Origin: Oscillospiraceae bacterium
Lineage (GTDB): Bacteria; Bacillota; Clostridia; Oscillospirales; Acutalibacteraceae
Length of the DNA: 64,000 bases
Direction of reading: 5' to 3'
Assembly: GCA_022650485.1 (NCBI GenBank)
Contig: JALCPP010000007.1
Span: forward strand, 107,293-171,292
A program made the position numbers and the translations under genes. Below the pieces are notes generated by a model. The model had not been told where the DNA came from and searched no databases. It saw nothing but the letters and a program-made list of their open reading frames with translations. This document shows, piece after piece, positions 1-9,084 of the stretch. Positions within the stretch are counted from its first letter, which is position 1. Each line of letters begins with the position of its first letter.

Positions 1-113
1 TTCTTCGCCAGTGGAAGTTCCCCGGCATGCTGTGCAGCGGCCAACTTCGGCAGTATCACTGGTAAAAAGCACTTTTTCTTTTAAAATTCGTGGGGATGGC
101 AAGCGGAAGAATC

Positions 114-142
114 TTGAAAATACGATTTGTTGGTTGTATAAT
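114..142 (+). promoter_or_regulatory. Sigma-A promoter of pgk
   Basis: A consensus-like promoter, TTGAAA at 114-119, a 17-bp spacer and TATAAT at 137-142, lies about 80 bp before the pgk start. Nothing in bases 1-113 could be assigned: the open frames there are short and I recognise no protein. Confidence 0.8.
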
Positions 143-220
143 AAAGTCAGTTTGTTATAAAGGTAACAATATAATAGGAACGATCTCCCAAAATTTCCTG
201 AAACAAAGGAGAGGTACTTG

Positions 221-1414
221 ATGAACGCTTTAAACAAAAAGACCGTAGAGGATATCGACGTAAAGGGCAAGCGGGTCCTCGTCCGCTGTGACTTCAACGT
301 CCCGTTCGATTCAGAGGGCAACATTACTGACCCAAAAAGAATCGACGAAGCAATGAAAACGATCTGCTATTTGAAAGATCACGGAGCAAAAGTCATTCTC
401 TGCTCTCATCTGGGCCGGCCGAAGGGTGAATTCAACCCGAAATTCTCGCTGGTGCCGGTCGCGGCTTACCTGTCTAAAAAGCTGGGCATGGAAGTAAAAA
501 TGGCAAAGGATGTCATTGGTGAAAGCGCGAAAAACATCGCCGCAGGTTTGAAAGACGGCGAAGTGGCTCTTTTGGAAAATGTCCGCTTCCACAAGGAAGA
601 AGAGAAAAACGACCCCGCCTTTGCAAAGGAACTCGCCTCTCTTGCTGAAATTTACGTAAACGATGCGTTCGGCACTGCGCACCGCGCGCATGCTTCCACC
701 GCAGGCGTTGCAAATTACCTTCCCGCCGTGTGCGGATTCCTGATTCAGAAGGAAATCACCGTGATGGGCGGTGCGCTTGCCAACCCGAAACGTCCGTTTG
801 TCGCAATCCTTGGCGGCGCAAAGGTATCGGATAAAATCGGTGTCATTACCAATCTTCTGGATAAAGTGGACACGCTGATTGTCGGCGGCGGAATGGCCTA
901 TACCTTCACAAAATCTCTCGGCTATGCCATCGGCTCCTCTCTGTGTGAGGAAGACAAAGTTGGCCTGGCTTCAGACCTGATGGCAAAGGCAAAGGAAAAG
1001 AACGTGCGGTTCCTTCTTCCGGTTGACAACGTGGTAGCCGATGAATACGATAAGGACGCACAGCACAAAACCGTCAGCTCCGACCAAATTCCGGACGGCT
1101 GGATGGGACTCGATATTGGTGAGAAAACCCGCAAATTGTTTGCAGACGCGATTCGCGGAGCCGGTACGGTCGTGTGGAACGGCCCGATGGGCGTAAGTGA
1201 ATGGGACAATTTTGCCGGCGGCACCATTGCCGTTGCAAAAGCAGTGGCAGAAAGCGGTTCCGTTTCGATCATCGGCGGCGGTGACTCGGCGGCTGCCATT
1301 GAAAAACTGGGTTTTGCCGACAAAATGACACACATTTCAACCGGCGGCGGAGCATCGCTTGAATTCCTGGAAGGCAAGGAACTGCCCGGAATTGCCTGCC
1401 TGAACGATAAATAA
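221..1414 (+). CDS. pgk: Phosphoglycerate kinase
   Basis: Cytosolic glycolytic enzyme that transfers phosphate between 1,3-bisphosphoglycerate and ADP. The 397-residue protein has the N-terminal signature [11 protein letters not shown] (about residues 19-29), the substrate-binding SHLGRP near residue 61, the RAHAST region and the C-terminal nucleotide-binding GGGDSAAA stretch, and is of normal family length. The ATG at 221 is chosen over a TTG at 218 because AGGAGAGG at 207-214 sits 6 bases before it. It heads the run pgk-tpiA-gpmI behind its own promoter. A strong terminator follows, so the downstream genes are probably transcribed by partial readthrough or by a promoter I did not identify. 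Confidence 0.98.
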   Translation: MNALNKKTVEDIDVKGKRVLVRCDFNVPFDSEGNITDPKRIDEAMKTICYLKDHGAKVILCSHLGRPKGEFNPKFSLVPVAAYLSKKLGMEVKMAKDVIGESAKNIAAGLKDGEVALLENVRFHKEEEKNDPAFAKELASLAEIYVNDAFGTAHRAHASTAGVANYLPAVCGFLIQKEITVMGGALANPKRPFVAILGGAKVSDKIGVITNLLDKVDTLIVGGGMAYTFTKSLGYAIGSSLCEEDKVGLASDLMAKAKEKNVRFLLPVDNVVADEYDKDAQHKTVSSDQIPDGWMGLDIGEKTRKLFADAIRGAGTVVWNGPMGVSEWDNFAGGTIAVAKAVAESGSVSIIGGGDSAAAIEKLGFADKMTHISTGGGASLEFLEGKELPGIACLNDK

Positions 1415-1420
1415 TACCGA

Positions 1421-1447
1421 AAGGGGCGGTCACCGCCCCTTTCTTTT
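1421..1447 (+). terminator. Terminator between pgk and tpiA
   Basis: A GC-rich hairpin, AAGGGGCGG paired with CCGCCCCTT, is followed by a TTTCTTTT tract. Lying inside a glycolytic gene run, it probably reduces rather than abolishes expression of tpiA and gpmI. Confidence 0.85.
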
Positions 1448-1483
1448 CAGCGTATCTACATTTAATACAGGAGGATTCAACTT

Positions 1484-2251
1484 ATGAATAAAAAGCTCAG
1501 AAAAGCCGTCATTGCCGGCAACTGGAAAATGAATAAAACTCCGGAAGAAGCAAAAGAGCTGGTCCGTGCGATTGTGCCGGCGGCCAAAGATGCCGACTGC
1601 GATGTCGTCGTCTGCGTACCATACGTTGATTTGTTCCCGGTTTTAGAAGCTGCAAAGGGCTCCAAGCTTGGAATCGGCGCACAAAATTGCCACTGGGCAC
1701 CTTCCGGCGCGTTTACCGGAGAAGTTTCCGCACCGATGCTTTCTTCTATGGGCGTACAGTACGTCATTATCGGTCACAGCGAACGCCGCACCTATTTTGG
1801 GGAAACAGACAAAACCGTCAACCAGCGCATCCGCGCAGCGCTTGACAATGGGCTTTCCGTCATCCTTTGCGTCGGCGAATCCCTGGAACAGCGCGAACAG
1901 GGCGTGACTGCCGAACTGGTCGCCATGCAGACAAAAATCGCACTCGGCGGCGTTTCCGGCGAAGAACTGAAACGGATTATCATCGCATATGAACCAATCT
2001 GGGCCATCGGCACCGGAAAAACAGCAACCGCAGAGCAGGCCAACGAAGTCTGCGCATCCATCCGTTCTACTGTTTCTTCCCTGTATGGTTCCGCAGCAGC
2101 GGACGCCCTCACGATTCAGTACGGTGGTTCCATGAACGCGAAAAATGCAGACGAACTTCTTTCTCAGCCCGATGTGGACGGCGGTTTGATCGGCGGTGCT
2201 TCTTTAAAACCAGATGCCTTTGCTCAAATTATTAAAGCCGCCAACAGATAA
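1484..2251 (+). CDS. tpiA: Triosephosphate isomerase
   Basis: Interconverts dihydroxyacetone phosphate and glyceraldehyde 3-phosphate. The 255-residue TIM barrel has the N-terminal AGNWKMN with the substrate lysine, the catalytic histidine in IIGHSERR, the catalytic glutamate in AYEPIWAIGTG (loop 6) and the C-terminal phosphate-binding YGGS and GGASL loops. The ATG follows AGGAGG with good spacing. It lies between pgk and gpmI, 26 bases upstream of the latter. Confidence 0.98.
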   Translation: MNKKLRKAVIAGNWKMNKTPEEAKELVRAIVPAAKDADCDVVVCVPYVDLFPVLEAAKGSKLGIGAQNCHWAPSGAFTGEVSAPMLSSMGVQYVIIGHSERRTYFGETDKTVNQRIRAALDNGLSVILCVGESLEQREQGVTAELVAMQTKIALGGVSGEELKRIIIAYEPIWAIGTGKTATAEQANEVCASIRSTVSSLYGSAAADALTIQYGGSMNAKNADELLSQPDVDGGLIGGASLKPDAFAQIIKAANR

Positions 2252-2277
2252 ATCGACACCCAGAAGGAGCTACTTGA

Positions 2278-3789
2278 ATGAAAAAGCCTTTAATCCTAAT
2301 GATACTGGACGGGTTCGGGATCGGCCCTAAAAACGGAAATGCCGTAACAGCGGCGTCGACTCCGAATATCGACCGTCTTTTTTCAGAAAATCCCCTGACA
2401 CAGATCGGGGCTTCCGGGTTGGATGTCGGTCTGCCAGACGGTCAAATGGGAAATTCTGAAGTCGGGCATACGAATATCGGCGCCGGGCGCATTGTGTATC
2501 AGGAATTGACCCGCATTACCAAGTCGATTCAAGACGGCGACTTTTTTCAGAACCCGGCTCTGTTGAATGCAGTCGACGCGGCCGCATCTTCCGGCCATGC
2601 ACTGCATTTGATGGGTCTGCTGTCCGACGGCGGCGTTCACAGCCACAACAGCCACCTGTACGCATTGTTGCAGCTGGCCAAACAGCGCGGCTGCAGCAAA
2701 GTTTTTGTGCATGCGTTTTTAGACGGACGCGACGTTCCGCCGTCTTCCGGCAAAGATTACGTTCTTGACTGCCAGAAACAAATGAAACAAATCGGTGTCG
2801 GCAAAATAGCCACCGTAATGGGCCGTTATTACGCGATGGACCGCGACCGCAGATGGGAACGCGTGGAAAAAGCCTATGACGCGATGGTCCTTGGCAAAGG
2901 GGCGCAAAACAATGACGCTGCCGCGGCAGTGGAAGAATCTTACCAGAACGATGTGACGGATGAATTTGTCCTTCCTGTTGTCTGTGACCCGCAGGGGCAT
3001 ATCTCCTCCGGCGACTCTGTGATTTTCTTCAATTTCCGTCCGGACCGCGCCCGCCAGATCACACGCGCTTTTGTCGATCCGCAGTTCGATGGATTTGACA
3101 GGGCCAACGGATTCTTCCCGCTTCACTTTGTATGCATGACTCAATATGACGCAACGCTGCCGAATGTTGAAATTGCATTCCACCCCCAGCAGCTGAAAAA
3201 CACGCTGGCAGAAGTGATTTCCAAAAACGGAATGACGCAGCTGCGCATCGCCGAAACGGAAAAATACGCGCATGTTACATTTTTCTTCAACGGCGGCGTA
3301 GAAACCGTTTATCCCGGCGAGGACCGCGTTCTGATTAATTCGCCGAAAGTCGCCACTTACGACCTGAAACCGGAAATGAGCGCCTATGAGGTCACGGACG
3401 CGCTGGTAGAGAAAATTCACAGCGGAAAATACGATATGATCATCCTGAACTTTGCAAACTGCGACATGGTCGGCCACACCGGCATCTTTGGCGCCGCAAA
3501 AGCGGCAGTCGAAGCTGTGGACACCTGTGTCGGCCGCGTGACCGACGCAATTGCCGAAATGGGCGGCATCGCGCTGATTACCGCGGACCATGGAAATGCC
3601 GAACGGATGGAGGCGCAGGACGGTTCTCCGTTTACCGCGCATACAACAAACCCCGTTCCGTTCTGTGTGGTAGGGCATCCGTGCAAGCTGAGGACAGACG
3701 GCCGCCTGGCGGATATCGCCCCGACGATGCTGAAGCTCCTTCATCTTCCTCAGCCGGAGGAAATGACTGGAAATAGCATTATAGAATAA
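2278..3789 (+). CDS. gpmI: 2,3-bisphosphoglycerate-independent phosphoglycerate mutase
   Basis: Converts 3-phosphoglycerate to 2-phosphoglycerate through a Mn-dependent phosphoserine intermediate. The 503-residue protein is of the usual iPGM length. It starts with the metal-binding LMILDGFG, has the catalytic-serine motif [17 protein letters not shown] near residues 57-73, and the second metal cluster in [12 protein letters not shown] and [16 protein letters not shown] precedes the ATG. A TPP riboswitch begins within 10 bases of the stop codon, so the 3' end of this message runs into it. Confidence 0.97.
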   Translation: MKKPLILMILDGFGIGPKNGNAVTAASTPNIDRLFSENPLTQIGASGLDVGLPDGQMGNSEVGHTNIGAGRIVYQELTRITKSIQDGDFFQNPALLNAVDAAASSGHALHLMGLLSDGGVHSHNSHLYALLQLAKQRGCSKVFVHAFLDGRDVPPSSGKDYVLDCQKQMKQIGVGKIATVMGRYYAMDRDRRWERVEKAYDAMVLGKGAQNNDAAAAVEESYQNDVTDEFVLPVVCDPQGHISSGDSVIFFNFRPDRARQITRAFVDPQFDGFDRANGFFPLHFVCMTQYDATLPNVEIAFHPQQLKNTLAEVISKNGMTQLRIAETEKYAHVTFFFNGGVETVYPGEDRVLINSPKVATYDLKPEMSAYEVTDALVEKIHSGKYDMIILNFANCDMVGHTGIFGAAKAAVEAVDTCVGRVTDAIAEMGGIALITADHGNAERMEAQDGSPFTAHTTNPVPFCVVGHPCKLRTDGRLADIAPTMLKLLHLPQPEEMTGNSIIE

Positions 3790-3796
3790 AAAATAG

Positions 3797-3906
3797 AACG
3801 AAATAAAATGATAGGGAGCTTGTGACACAGGCTGAGAGGAAGTTAACGGAAACTTCGACCCATTCCCCTGATTTGGATCATGCCAACGACGGGTATTTCG
3901 TTTATA
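3797..3906 (+). promoter_or_regulatory. TPP (THI-box) riboswitch aptamer
   Basis: The conserved aptamer blocks are present in order: GGGAGCTTGT, then GGCTGAGAGG, then GACCCATTCCCCTGAT, then the 3' core GGATCATGCCAACGACGGG. The outer P1 stem forms between AACGAAATA (3797-3805) and TATTTCGTT (about 3894-3902). It should bind thiamine pyrophosphate in the nascent RNA. The hairpin just downstream is the probable off-switch terminator. The next gene is a peptide-binding lipoprotein, not an obvious thiamine gene. Confidence 0.9.
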
Positions 3907-3915
3907 CAAAACAGC

Positions 3916-3956
3916 AAAGCGAGACATGCTTTTCATGGCATGCCTCGCTTTTGTTT
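3916..3956 (+). terminator. Riboswitch expression-platform terminator
   Basis: AAGCGAGACATGC pairs with GCATGCCTCGCTT (one A-C mismatch), followed by TTTGTTTT. It lies 10 bases after the TPP aptamer and fits ligand-dependent termination. I could not define the competing antiterminator by eye. Confidence 0.8.
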
Positions 3957-4053
3957 TAACATAAATGAGTAAGAAAAAATGGAAGTACGAAAGCGGATAA
4001 CCGCAAATTTCTACATAAACCGCTATAAATAGATTTTACCACCCCGGCAGCAA

Positions 4054-4082
4054 TTGAATTAGGTCGAAAAAAATGATAGAAT
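4054..4082 (+). promoter_or_regulatory. Promoter of the peptide-binding lipoprotein gene
   Basis: TTGAAT at 4054-4059, a 17-bp spacer and TAGAAT at 4077-4082. It lies downstream of the riboswitch terminator, so the lipoprotein can be expressed independently of TPP. Confidence 0.6.
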
Positions 4083-4114
4083 AACGGTATTCAAACCGCC
4101 GGGAGGGGTATCCA

Positions 4115-5737
4115 TTGTTATATAGGAAAATGATTTCCGTTTTCCTGCTTATTTCTATTTTAACACTGACCTTAGCAGGCTGTAAAGGCAGCAATAAACC
4201 GTCAAATGCCGATAAAACCATTGTGTACGGCCTGACGGACGAACCGAAAACGCTGGACCCGCAGATTGCCTCCGATTCTTCATCCATCATCGCAGTGGAA
4301 GCGCTTTTTGAGGGTCTTGTCCGGCTGGATGCCGACGGAGAAGCCATTCCGGGCACGGCTGAACAGTGGCACGCCAATGCGGACAGCACCGAGTTCACCT
4401 TTTCTCTGCGCAGCGGCGCAAAATGGAAAAATAAAGAACCCGTTACCGCAAATGATTTTGTGTACGCGTTTCGCCGCGCCGTTTCTCCGCAAACAAATTC
4501 CGCCGTCTGTTCACAGATGTTCTGCCTGAAAAACGCCAGTCAGATTCATGAAGGAAAAGCCCCCACGGAACAACTGGGAGTTTCCGCCGTGGACAGCCAC
4601 ACGCTGAAGGTAGAACTGGAATATTCCTATCCGGATTTTCCAAAACTGACCGCCAACACGGTCTTTATGCCGTGCAACCAAAAATTTTTTGAATCCACTT
4701 CGGGGCGTTACGGGCTGGACTCCTCTTTTGTGCTTGGAAACGGACCGTTCCGCATCGATGGAACATATGGGTGGGCCCACGATCAATATTTAAATCTGAA
4801 ACGCTCTTCTACTTATTCCGGTTCTCAGTCGCCGCTGCCTTCCAACCTCAAGTTCTGCGTGAACGGTGAGGGAACTGATTTGAACGACCCGGTGGCCGCA
4901 CTGGAAAGCGAAACGGTTGATGTCATTTCCGTTTCTGCCGCGCAGGCAAAAAAAGCAAAGGAAAACGGATGCACCATTGCTTCGTTTCAAAACAGCACCT
5001 GGGGGCTTTGCTTTAATACTTCATCTGATTTGATGAAAAATGTAAATATCCGCAAGGCTTTCGTGCAGGCGCTGAACCGCAAAAAACTTCTGAGTCACCT
5101 GCCGCAGGACACATCGGCAGCAGACACCCTGCTGCTGCCCAACACCACCTTTCTCGGCGAAAATTACAGAAAACTGACCGGTATCAGTCCGTTCCTTCTT
5201 ACGCAGGATACAAATGCCTCCAAAACGCTGTCAACGGGCCTTGCCGAGCTGGGACTTTCCGAAATGAAATCAATTTCCGTACTTTGCCCGAATGACGAAA
5301 ATGTTAAGCGGATGCTCAATGAAATGATTATTTCCTGGAATGCACAGTTCCATCAGTACTTTAATATGGAAGCCATGGATGAAAGCACGCTCCTTTCCAA
5401 AATAGGGTCAGGAAACTATGAAGCTGCTCTGTTCCCCATCAGCCCAGACAGTGACGGTCCGTCGCAGGTTCTTTCTCTGTTTCGCAGCAAGGCCAAGGGG
5501 AATTTTACAGGATACAGCAATTCCGCCTATGACTCTCTTCTGGAAAAGGCAGAAAACGGCAAAGGGACAGGGGCTGCCGCAGACTATGCCGCGGCGGAAG
5601 AATATCTTAATCGTCAGGCGGTATTTTATCCTCTGTACTACGGCAAACAGTATTACGCTGTTGCAAAAGGGGTTTCCGGAATCGTTTTTCATCCTTATCA
5701 GGGAGGAATCGACTTCATCAGCGCCGGAAAAGAATAG
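4115..5737 (+). CDS. Peptide-type ABC transporter substrate-binding lipoprotein
   Basis: Family 5 extracellular solute-binding protein of the OppA/DppA type, 540 residues. A hydrophobic signal segment ends in a lipobox, LTLAGC (Cys about residue 22), so the mature protein should be lipid-anchored outside the membrane. Family features include DEPKTLDPQ at the mature N terminus, WKNKEPVTANDFVYAFRR and FVLGNGPFRI. TTG at 4115 is taken as the start because GGGAGGGG at 4101-4108 precedes it by 6 bases; the ATG at 4130 is too far from it. No permease or ATPase is adjacent, so it must serve a transporter encoded elsewhere or act alone. The upstream TPP riboswitch raises the possibility of a thiamine-related ligand, but the sequence itself looks like an oligopeptide binder. 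Confidence 0.88.
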   Translation: MLYRKMISVFLLISILTLTLAGCKGSNKPSNADKTIVYGLTDEPKTLDPQIASDSSSIIAVEALFEGLVRLDADGEAIPGTAEQWHANADSTEFTFSLRSGAKWKNKEPVTANDFVYAFRRAVSPQTNSAVCSQMFCLKNASQIHEGKAPTEQLGVSAVDSHTLKVELEYSYPDFPKLTANTVFMPCNQKFFESTSGRYGLDSSFVLGNGPFRIDGTYGWAHDQYLNLKRSSTYSGSQSPLPSNLKFCVNGEGTDLNDPVAALESETVDVISVSAAQAKKAKENGCTIASFQNSTWGLCFNTSSDLMKNVNIRKAFVQALNRKKLLSHLPQDTSAADTLLLPNTTFLGENYRKLTGISPFLLTQDTNASKTLSTGLAELGLSEMKSISVLCPNDENVKRMLNEMIISWNAQFHQYFNMEAMDESTLLSKIGSGNYEAALFPISPDSDGPSQVLSLFRSKAKGNFTGYSNSAYDSLLEKAENGKGTGAAADYAAAEEYLNRQAVFYPLYYGKQYYAVAKGVSGIVFHPYQGGIDFISAGKE

Positions 5738-5753
5738 TCCGTATCAAAATATA

Positions 5754-5792
5754 GGCCGCTCGGAGATTTCCTCCGGGCGGCTTTCTTATTTT
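5754..5792 (+). terminator. Terminator after the binding-protein gene
   Basis: GCCGCTCGGAG pairs with CTCCGGGCGGC (11 bp, one G-U), followed by TTTCTTATTTT. It separates the lipoprotein gene from the tgl pair. Confidence 0.85.
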
Positions 5793-5878
5793 CTCGTCTG
5801 AAAAGGAAGAAACAATATTCCAACTTTTCAATAAAATGGATTAAGGACAGAAAAAGATCGGTGAAAGAAGGAGACATT

Positions 5879-6871
5879 ATGTATTCCAATCCCCGCATGT
5901 CCACAGAAACTCTGGAATATATCCGACGCGTCCGCGGCACGAACGCCTGCCGGCAGCACTTTCTCGAAATCGCACTGAAGAACCAGGAAAGCGCTGAAAG
6001 GCTGCTCAACAGCGGCCGCCTGCATTTTGCAACTCTGTTCACGCTGAAGCCCCAAATTACCAAGGCTGGTCTGGGGCCGGGTTTAAACGGAAAAGTGCAG
6101 GCCGCACTTCAAATCTGTGATAAAGTACTGGAAGAAAAAAAATGCTCGCCGGACGGCGGGATTTCTTACAATGATAACAATATTCGCTCTGCCTTTCTAT
6201 GGATTTTCCAAACCGGGGCGCAGGATGACGGGCTGAGCAACGAGTATGACGAAATTCTGGACCTGACCGCCTGTGTGCTGACACGCAGATACCGCGAGAA
6301 AAACATTCTGCCGCAACTGGCGGAACTGATCTTCCGGCGCAACCGGAAAAGAGGATATCTGCATGACTTGATCTGGGCTTTTTTCCAAAGTCACGATCCC
6401 GGCTCCATGCGATATATTGCACCTTATCTGCGGACTTCCAACGCAAGGGATCGGCAACTCGCCCACCTGCTGCTGCACCTTCCCGAAACCGGAGGGAATG
6501 CGCGCCAGCAAGAAAACGAATACCGTAAATTTATGAACTGGCTCCGGGAAAACAGCGCCTATCTTTATTTTACGGGGGAAAGCCTGCAAAGCTCCAACCA
6601 ACCGGAAATTTGCAGTCTGGACCAGGAAGCCCAGTACCTTGGCAAACAGATTTCGCCCCGCACCGACAGGCCGGTCAATCCCGTCACCAATGAGGAAGAA
6701 GAAGCCCTCAGCTGCTTTGCCCAGGCGGAAGAGAATGAAAAAGCCATCCTTTCCGAATATTCCGGTAAACTGCGCGCGCAAAACCCGGCCTTGTGGAACC
6801 GCTGGATTCACTCGCCGGTTTCCGAACAGATCCGCATTGCAAAGGGCGGCACAGGGAGGCGTTTGGTATGA
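5879..6871 (+). CDS. Uncharacterised protein translationally coupled to tgl
   Basis: A 330-residue soluble protein with no signal peptide or membrane segment; I do not recognise a family. It is rich in charged residues, Arg, Leu and Asn, and reads as mostly helical. ATG at 5879 is chosen because AAGAAGGAG lies 5 bases before it, over a GTG at 5861. Its stop overlaps the tgl start as ATGA, so the two are almost certainly made together. Because Tgl cross-links spore coat proteins, this may be a sporulation protein such as a Tgl partner or substrate; that is inference from position only. Confidence 0.8.
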   Translation: MYSNPRMSTETLEYIRRVRGTNACRQHFLEIALKNQESAERLLNSGRLHFATLFTLKPQITKAGLGPGLNGKVQAALQICDKVLEEKKCSPDGGISYNDNNIRSAFLWIFQTGAQDDGLSNEYDEILDLTACVLTRRYREKNILPQLAELIFRRNRKRGYLHDLIWAFFQSHDPGSMRYIAPYLRTSNARDRQLAHLLLHLPETGGNARQQENEYRKFMNWLRENSAYLYFTGESLQSSNQPEICSLDQEAQYLGKQISPRTDRPVNPVTNEEEEALSCFAQAEENEKAILSEYSGKLRAQNPALWNRWIHSPVSEQIRIAKGGTGRRLV

Positions 6872-7623
6872 TTTTCATCAAAGACACGAAAATAGAGCCG
6901 GAGTCCGTCCCAGACATTCCGCAGGGTTCTGTGGAACAAGCGTCTCTGGCACAGCTTGCCGCCTCAAATATAAAGTTTGATTATGCGTCACAGGAACAGC
7001 TGCTGTTCGAACTAAACGTGCGCGGTCAAACCGTAACAGCCGCCAAAGACCTGGATCGCAGCGGCATGGCATTCGCCATTTTTAGAAAATCCAGATGCAA
7101 CCCGGACTTCTGGAATCGAACCAACGAAGGCGGATTTCGATTAAAAAAAGGCGCCAGCCCCGGCGAAGCAATTACCGATATCTATGAACACGGGCGCAAA
7201 TACGCCACGGAGTGCGCAACCGCCATGGTCATTGTCTATTACCGCGCCCTGCTCGTTGTTTGGGGACCGGAAACTTTTAACCGTATTTTCCCAAAGATTG
7301 AGCTGATGAACTGGCATCACCTGGACCGTCTTCTCAGGGAAATCGGGCTGATGAGAAAATTTCCGCTCTACCTTCCGGGCGACCGCCTCTACTTTGCAAA
7401 TCCGGATGTTGATCCCATGACACCGCAGTGGCAGGGAGAAAATGTCATCGACTTAAACGGAAAATTGTATTACGGGCACGGCGTCGGAATCAACGATGCC
7501 GATACTATCATCCGTGCGCTGAACAAAAACAGAATAGAAAACGCGGACGAATCAGCCTATTTGATGGATGCCGCGGGCCGGCCGGATTACAACAAACTAT
7601 TCCGCGCCTCTCAATCACGCTAA
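6868..7623 (+). CDS. tgl: Protein-glutamine gamma-glutamyltransferase (spore coat transglutaminase)
   Basis: Forms epsilon-(gamma-glutamyl)lysine cross-links between coat proteins in Bacillus spores. The 251-residue protein is close to the 245 of B. subtilis Tgl and matches remembered conserved stretches: FDYASQEQLLFEL, AKDLDRSGMAFAIF, the catalytic-cysteine motif ECATAMVIVYY, GDRLYFANPDVDP and QWQGENVI, then YGHGVGI. ATG at 6868 follows GGGAGG and overlaps the previous stop. The gene implies that the host forms spores. It converges on the diguanylate cyclase gene with a 4-base overlap of the 3' ends. Confidence 0.93.
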   Translation: MIFIKDTKIEPESVPDIPQGSVEQASLAQLAASNIKFDYASQEQLLFELNVRGQTVTAAKDLDRSGMAFAIFRKSRCNPDFWNRTNEGGFRLKKGASPGEAITDIYEHGRKYATECATAMVIVYYRALLVVWGPETFNRIFPKIELMNWHHLDRLLREIGLMRKFPLYLPGDRLYFANPDVDPMTPQWQGENVIDLNGKLYYGHGVGINDADTIIRALNKNRIENADESAYLMDAAGRPDYNKLFRASQSR

Positions 7624-8765
7624 TCAACTTTTCTGCGGTACTCCACCCGGTTTCCCCCCTGCTTCTTTCCGGCATACATCAAAGTATCCGCCGCCTTAAT
7701 CGTGGCATCGAGCGTGGAATTTTCATGAATCTGCTCAACACCGAAACTGCAGGTGACACGAATTTCGCCGATGAAGCGCTTCTTTTTCACAGCGGAACGA
7801 ATCCGTTCTAAAATCTGTACCGCGTCTTTTAGTTCAGTACGCGGAAGCAGAATGACAAATTCGTCCCCTCCCCACCGAACCAGAAGGTCAGAGTTTCTCA
7901 GCTGAGTACGAATCAGCTCTGTCAGTTCAATCAAAACATTGTCCGCACTAAGATGCCCGTACTGGTCGTTAATTGCTTTAAAATGGTCGATATCAAATAA
8001 GCTCAGTGAAATCGGCTGCCGATGCTGTCGGCAGATTTTCGCCCACCGTTTAAATTCCGCAAGCAATTTGCTGCGATTGGAAGCTTTAGTCAGCTGATCG
8101 GTGTAGTTCATCTCGATCAACCGGGTTTTGGCCAAAAACTCACGGTACTGCTGCCGGTCACGCCCCAACGTAAAAACGGAGCAGATAAAAATCATGGCCG
8201 CCGAATAAACAATACTGGCAGCCAGCTGACTGCATTCCAGACCGACGACCTTCTGCCGGGAAACAACCAGAAACCCCGCGACTCCAATAACTGATGCCAA
8301 CAGCATATTTCGATACCGATTCGGAAATAAAAAAATGATAAGAATCAATAGATATAGTCCCGACGACTGAATGATAAAATCCGGAGGATCATATTGAACC
8401 ATAACAAATAAAAAAATTGCCAGAGAAAACAATTCAATGCTCGTCACCGCCCGGTGAAAAGAGCGAAATCCTCTGCTTTTGGAATAGTACACAGAAAAGA
8501 AGATCAAAATGGCGGTAAAAGCGGTGCGAAGCAACGCAATCAGCAGCTTGCCGACCCCGCTTTCAACGAAAAGCAGATCCGGAACCAGCATTGCTTCATT
8601 AAAAACTCCTAATGCCAGGCACGCTTTGTTGATATACGGCCGGCAGACCGCCACTTGATAATTTAAATACGCCTGACCGTGCCCGGGTTTATCCGTACCA
8701 TTTTTGGTGATAAACCCATTTCGGCTTCCCGAAGGCTTGTTCATCCTGACACATCCCGTCCCCAT
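7620..8765 (-). CDS. Membrane-anchored GGDEF diguanylate cyclase
   Basis: Makes cyclic di-GMP from two GTP. The N-terminal half (about residues 60-210) contains several hydrophobic helices without a recognised extracellular sensor domain. The C-terminal half (about 215-380) is a GGDEF domain with an intact active site, RWGGDEF. The product-inhibition I-site RNSD lies exactly five residues before GGDEF, so the enzyme should be active and feedback-inhibited. An alternative start is the in-frame ATG at 8744; neither start has a strong ribosome-binding site. No EAL or HD-GYP partner is adjacent. Confidence 0.92.
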   Translation of the reverse strand: MGTGCVRMNKPSGSRNGFITKNGTDKPGHGQAYLNYQVAVCRPYINKACLALGVFNEAMLVPDLLFVESGVGKLLIALLRTAFTAILIFFSVYYSKSRGFRSFHRAVTSIELFSLAIFLFVMVQYDPPDFIIQSSGLYLLILIIFLFPNRYRNMLLASVIGVAGFLVVSRQKVVGLECSQLAASIVYSAAMIFICSVFTLGRDRQQYREFLAKTRLIEMNYTDQLTKASNRSKLLAEFKRWAKICRQHRQPISLSLFDIDHFKAINDQYGHLSADNVLIELTELIRTQLRNSDLLVRWGGDEFVILLPRTELKDAVQILERIRSAVKKKRFIGEIRVTCSFGVEQIHENSTLDATIKAADTLMYAGKKQGGNRVEYRRKVD

Positions 8766-8871
8766 ATGGTATGATTCCTAAAGCGACAAATTTTGCACGA
8801 TCCATTAATAACATTATAGTATCGAATTTCCTTCACGTAAAGTTTTGGCATTCCACGAATGACAAAGAAGA

Positions 8872-8900
8872 TTGACAAAATCAAACACTGCGCATAGAAA
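8872..8900 (+). promoter_or_regulatory. Promoter of an ORF-less transcript
   Basis: TTGACA at 8872-8877, a 17-bp spacer, then TAGAAA at 8895-8900. No credible coding frame follows before the terminator at 9034. Confidence 0.55.
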
Positions 8901-8906
8901 AGAAAT

Positions 8907-9060
8907 GACAATCCCCATAAACGACCATGCCGTGCGAAAGCCCTTCCATGGCTGGTAAGATATTGAAAGGCTGAACCGGAGCAGACAGGGGTTGCACTGT
9001 TTCCCGCATGGCCCACCAAAAAAATCAGTTCAGGGAGCGGCATTCTGCGGCTCCTTTTTT
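8907..9060 (+). ncRNA. Putative structured small RNA, about 150 nt
   Basis: This interval runs from the predicted start of a TTGACA-type promoter to a Rho-independent terminator (9034-9060) and holds no credible ORF. The transcript can fold into one long imperfect hairpin: CCATGC (8925-8930) with GCATGG (9006-9011), GTGC (8932-8935) with GCAC (8994-8997), a CCCTT/AGGGG helix, and an apical GCTGGT/ACC-GG-AGC helix. A rod of this size is reminiscent of 6S RNA, but I cannot match it to a family; the conserved SRP RNA apical motif is absent. Confidence 0.45.
9034..9060 (+). terminator. Terminator of the small RNA
   Basis: GGAGC...GCTCC with an inner GCA/TGC pairing and one G-G mismatch, followed by six T. 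It lies just beyond the 3' end of the convergent araC-type gene. Confidence 0.65.
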
Positions 9061-9084
9061 GATTGCAGAAATAAGTGCAGCTGT

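Noticed and set aside
1..113. Tail of an upstream gene
   Set aside because: The open frames are short and none reads like the end of a recognisable protein; left unassigned.
8907..9060. SRP (4.5S) RNA
   Set aside because: The conserved apical GGTCAGG...GGAA...AGCAGCC motif is absent on both strands.
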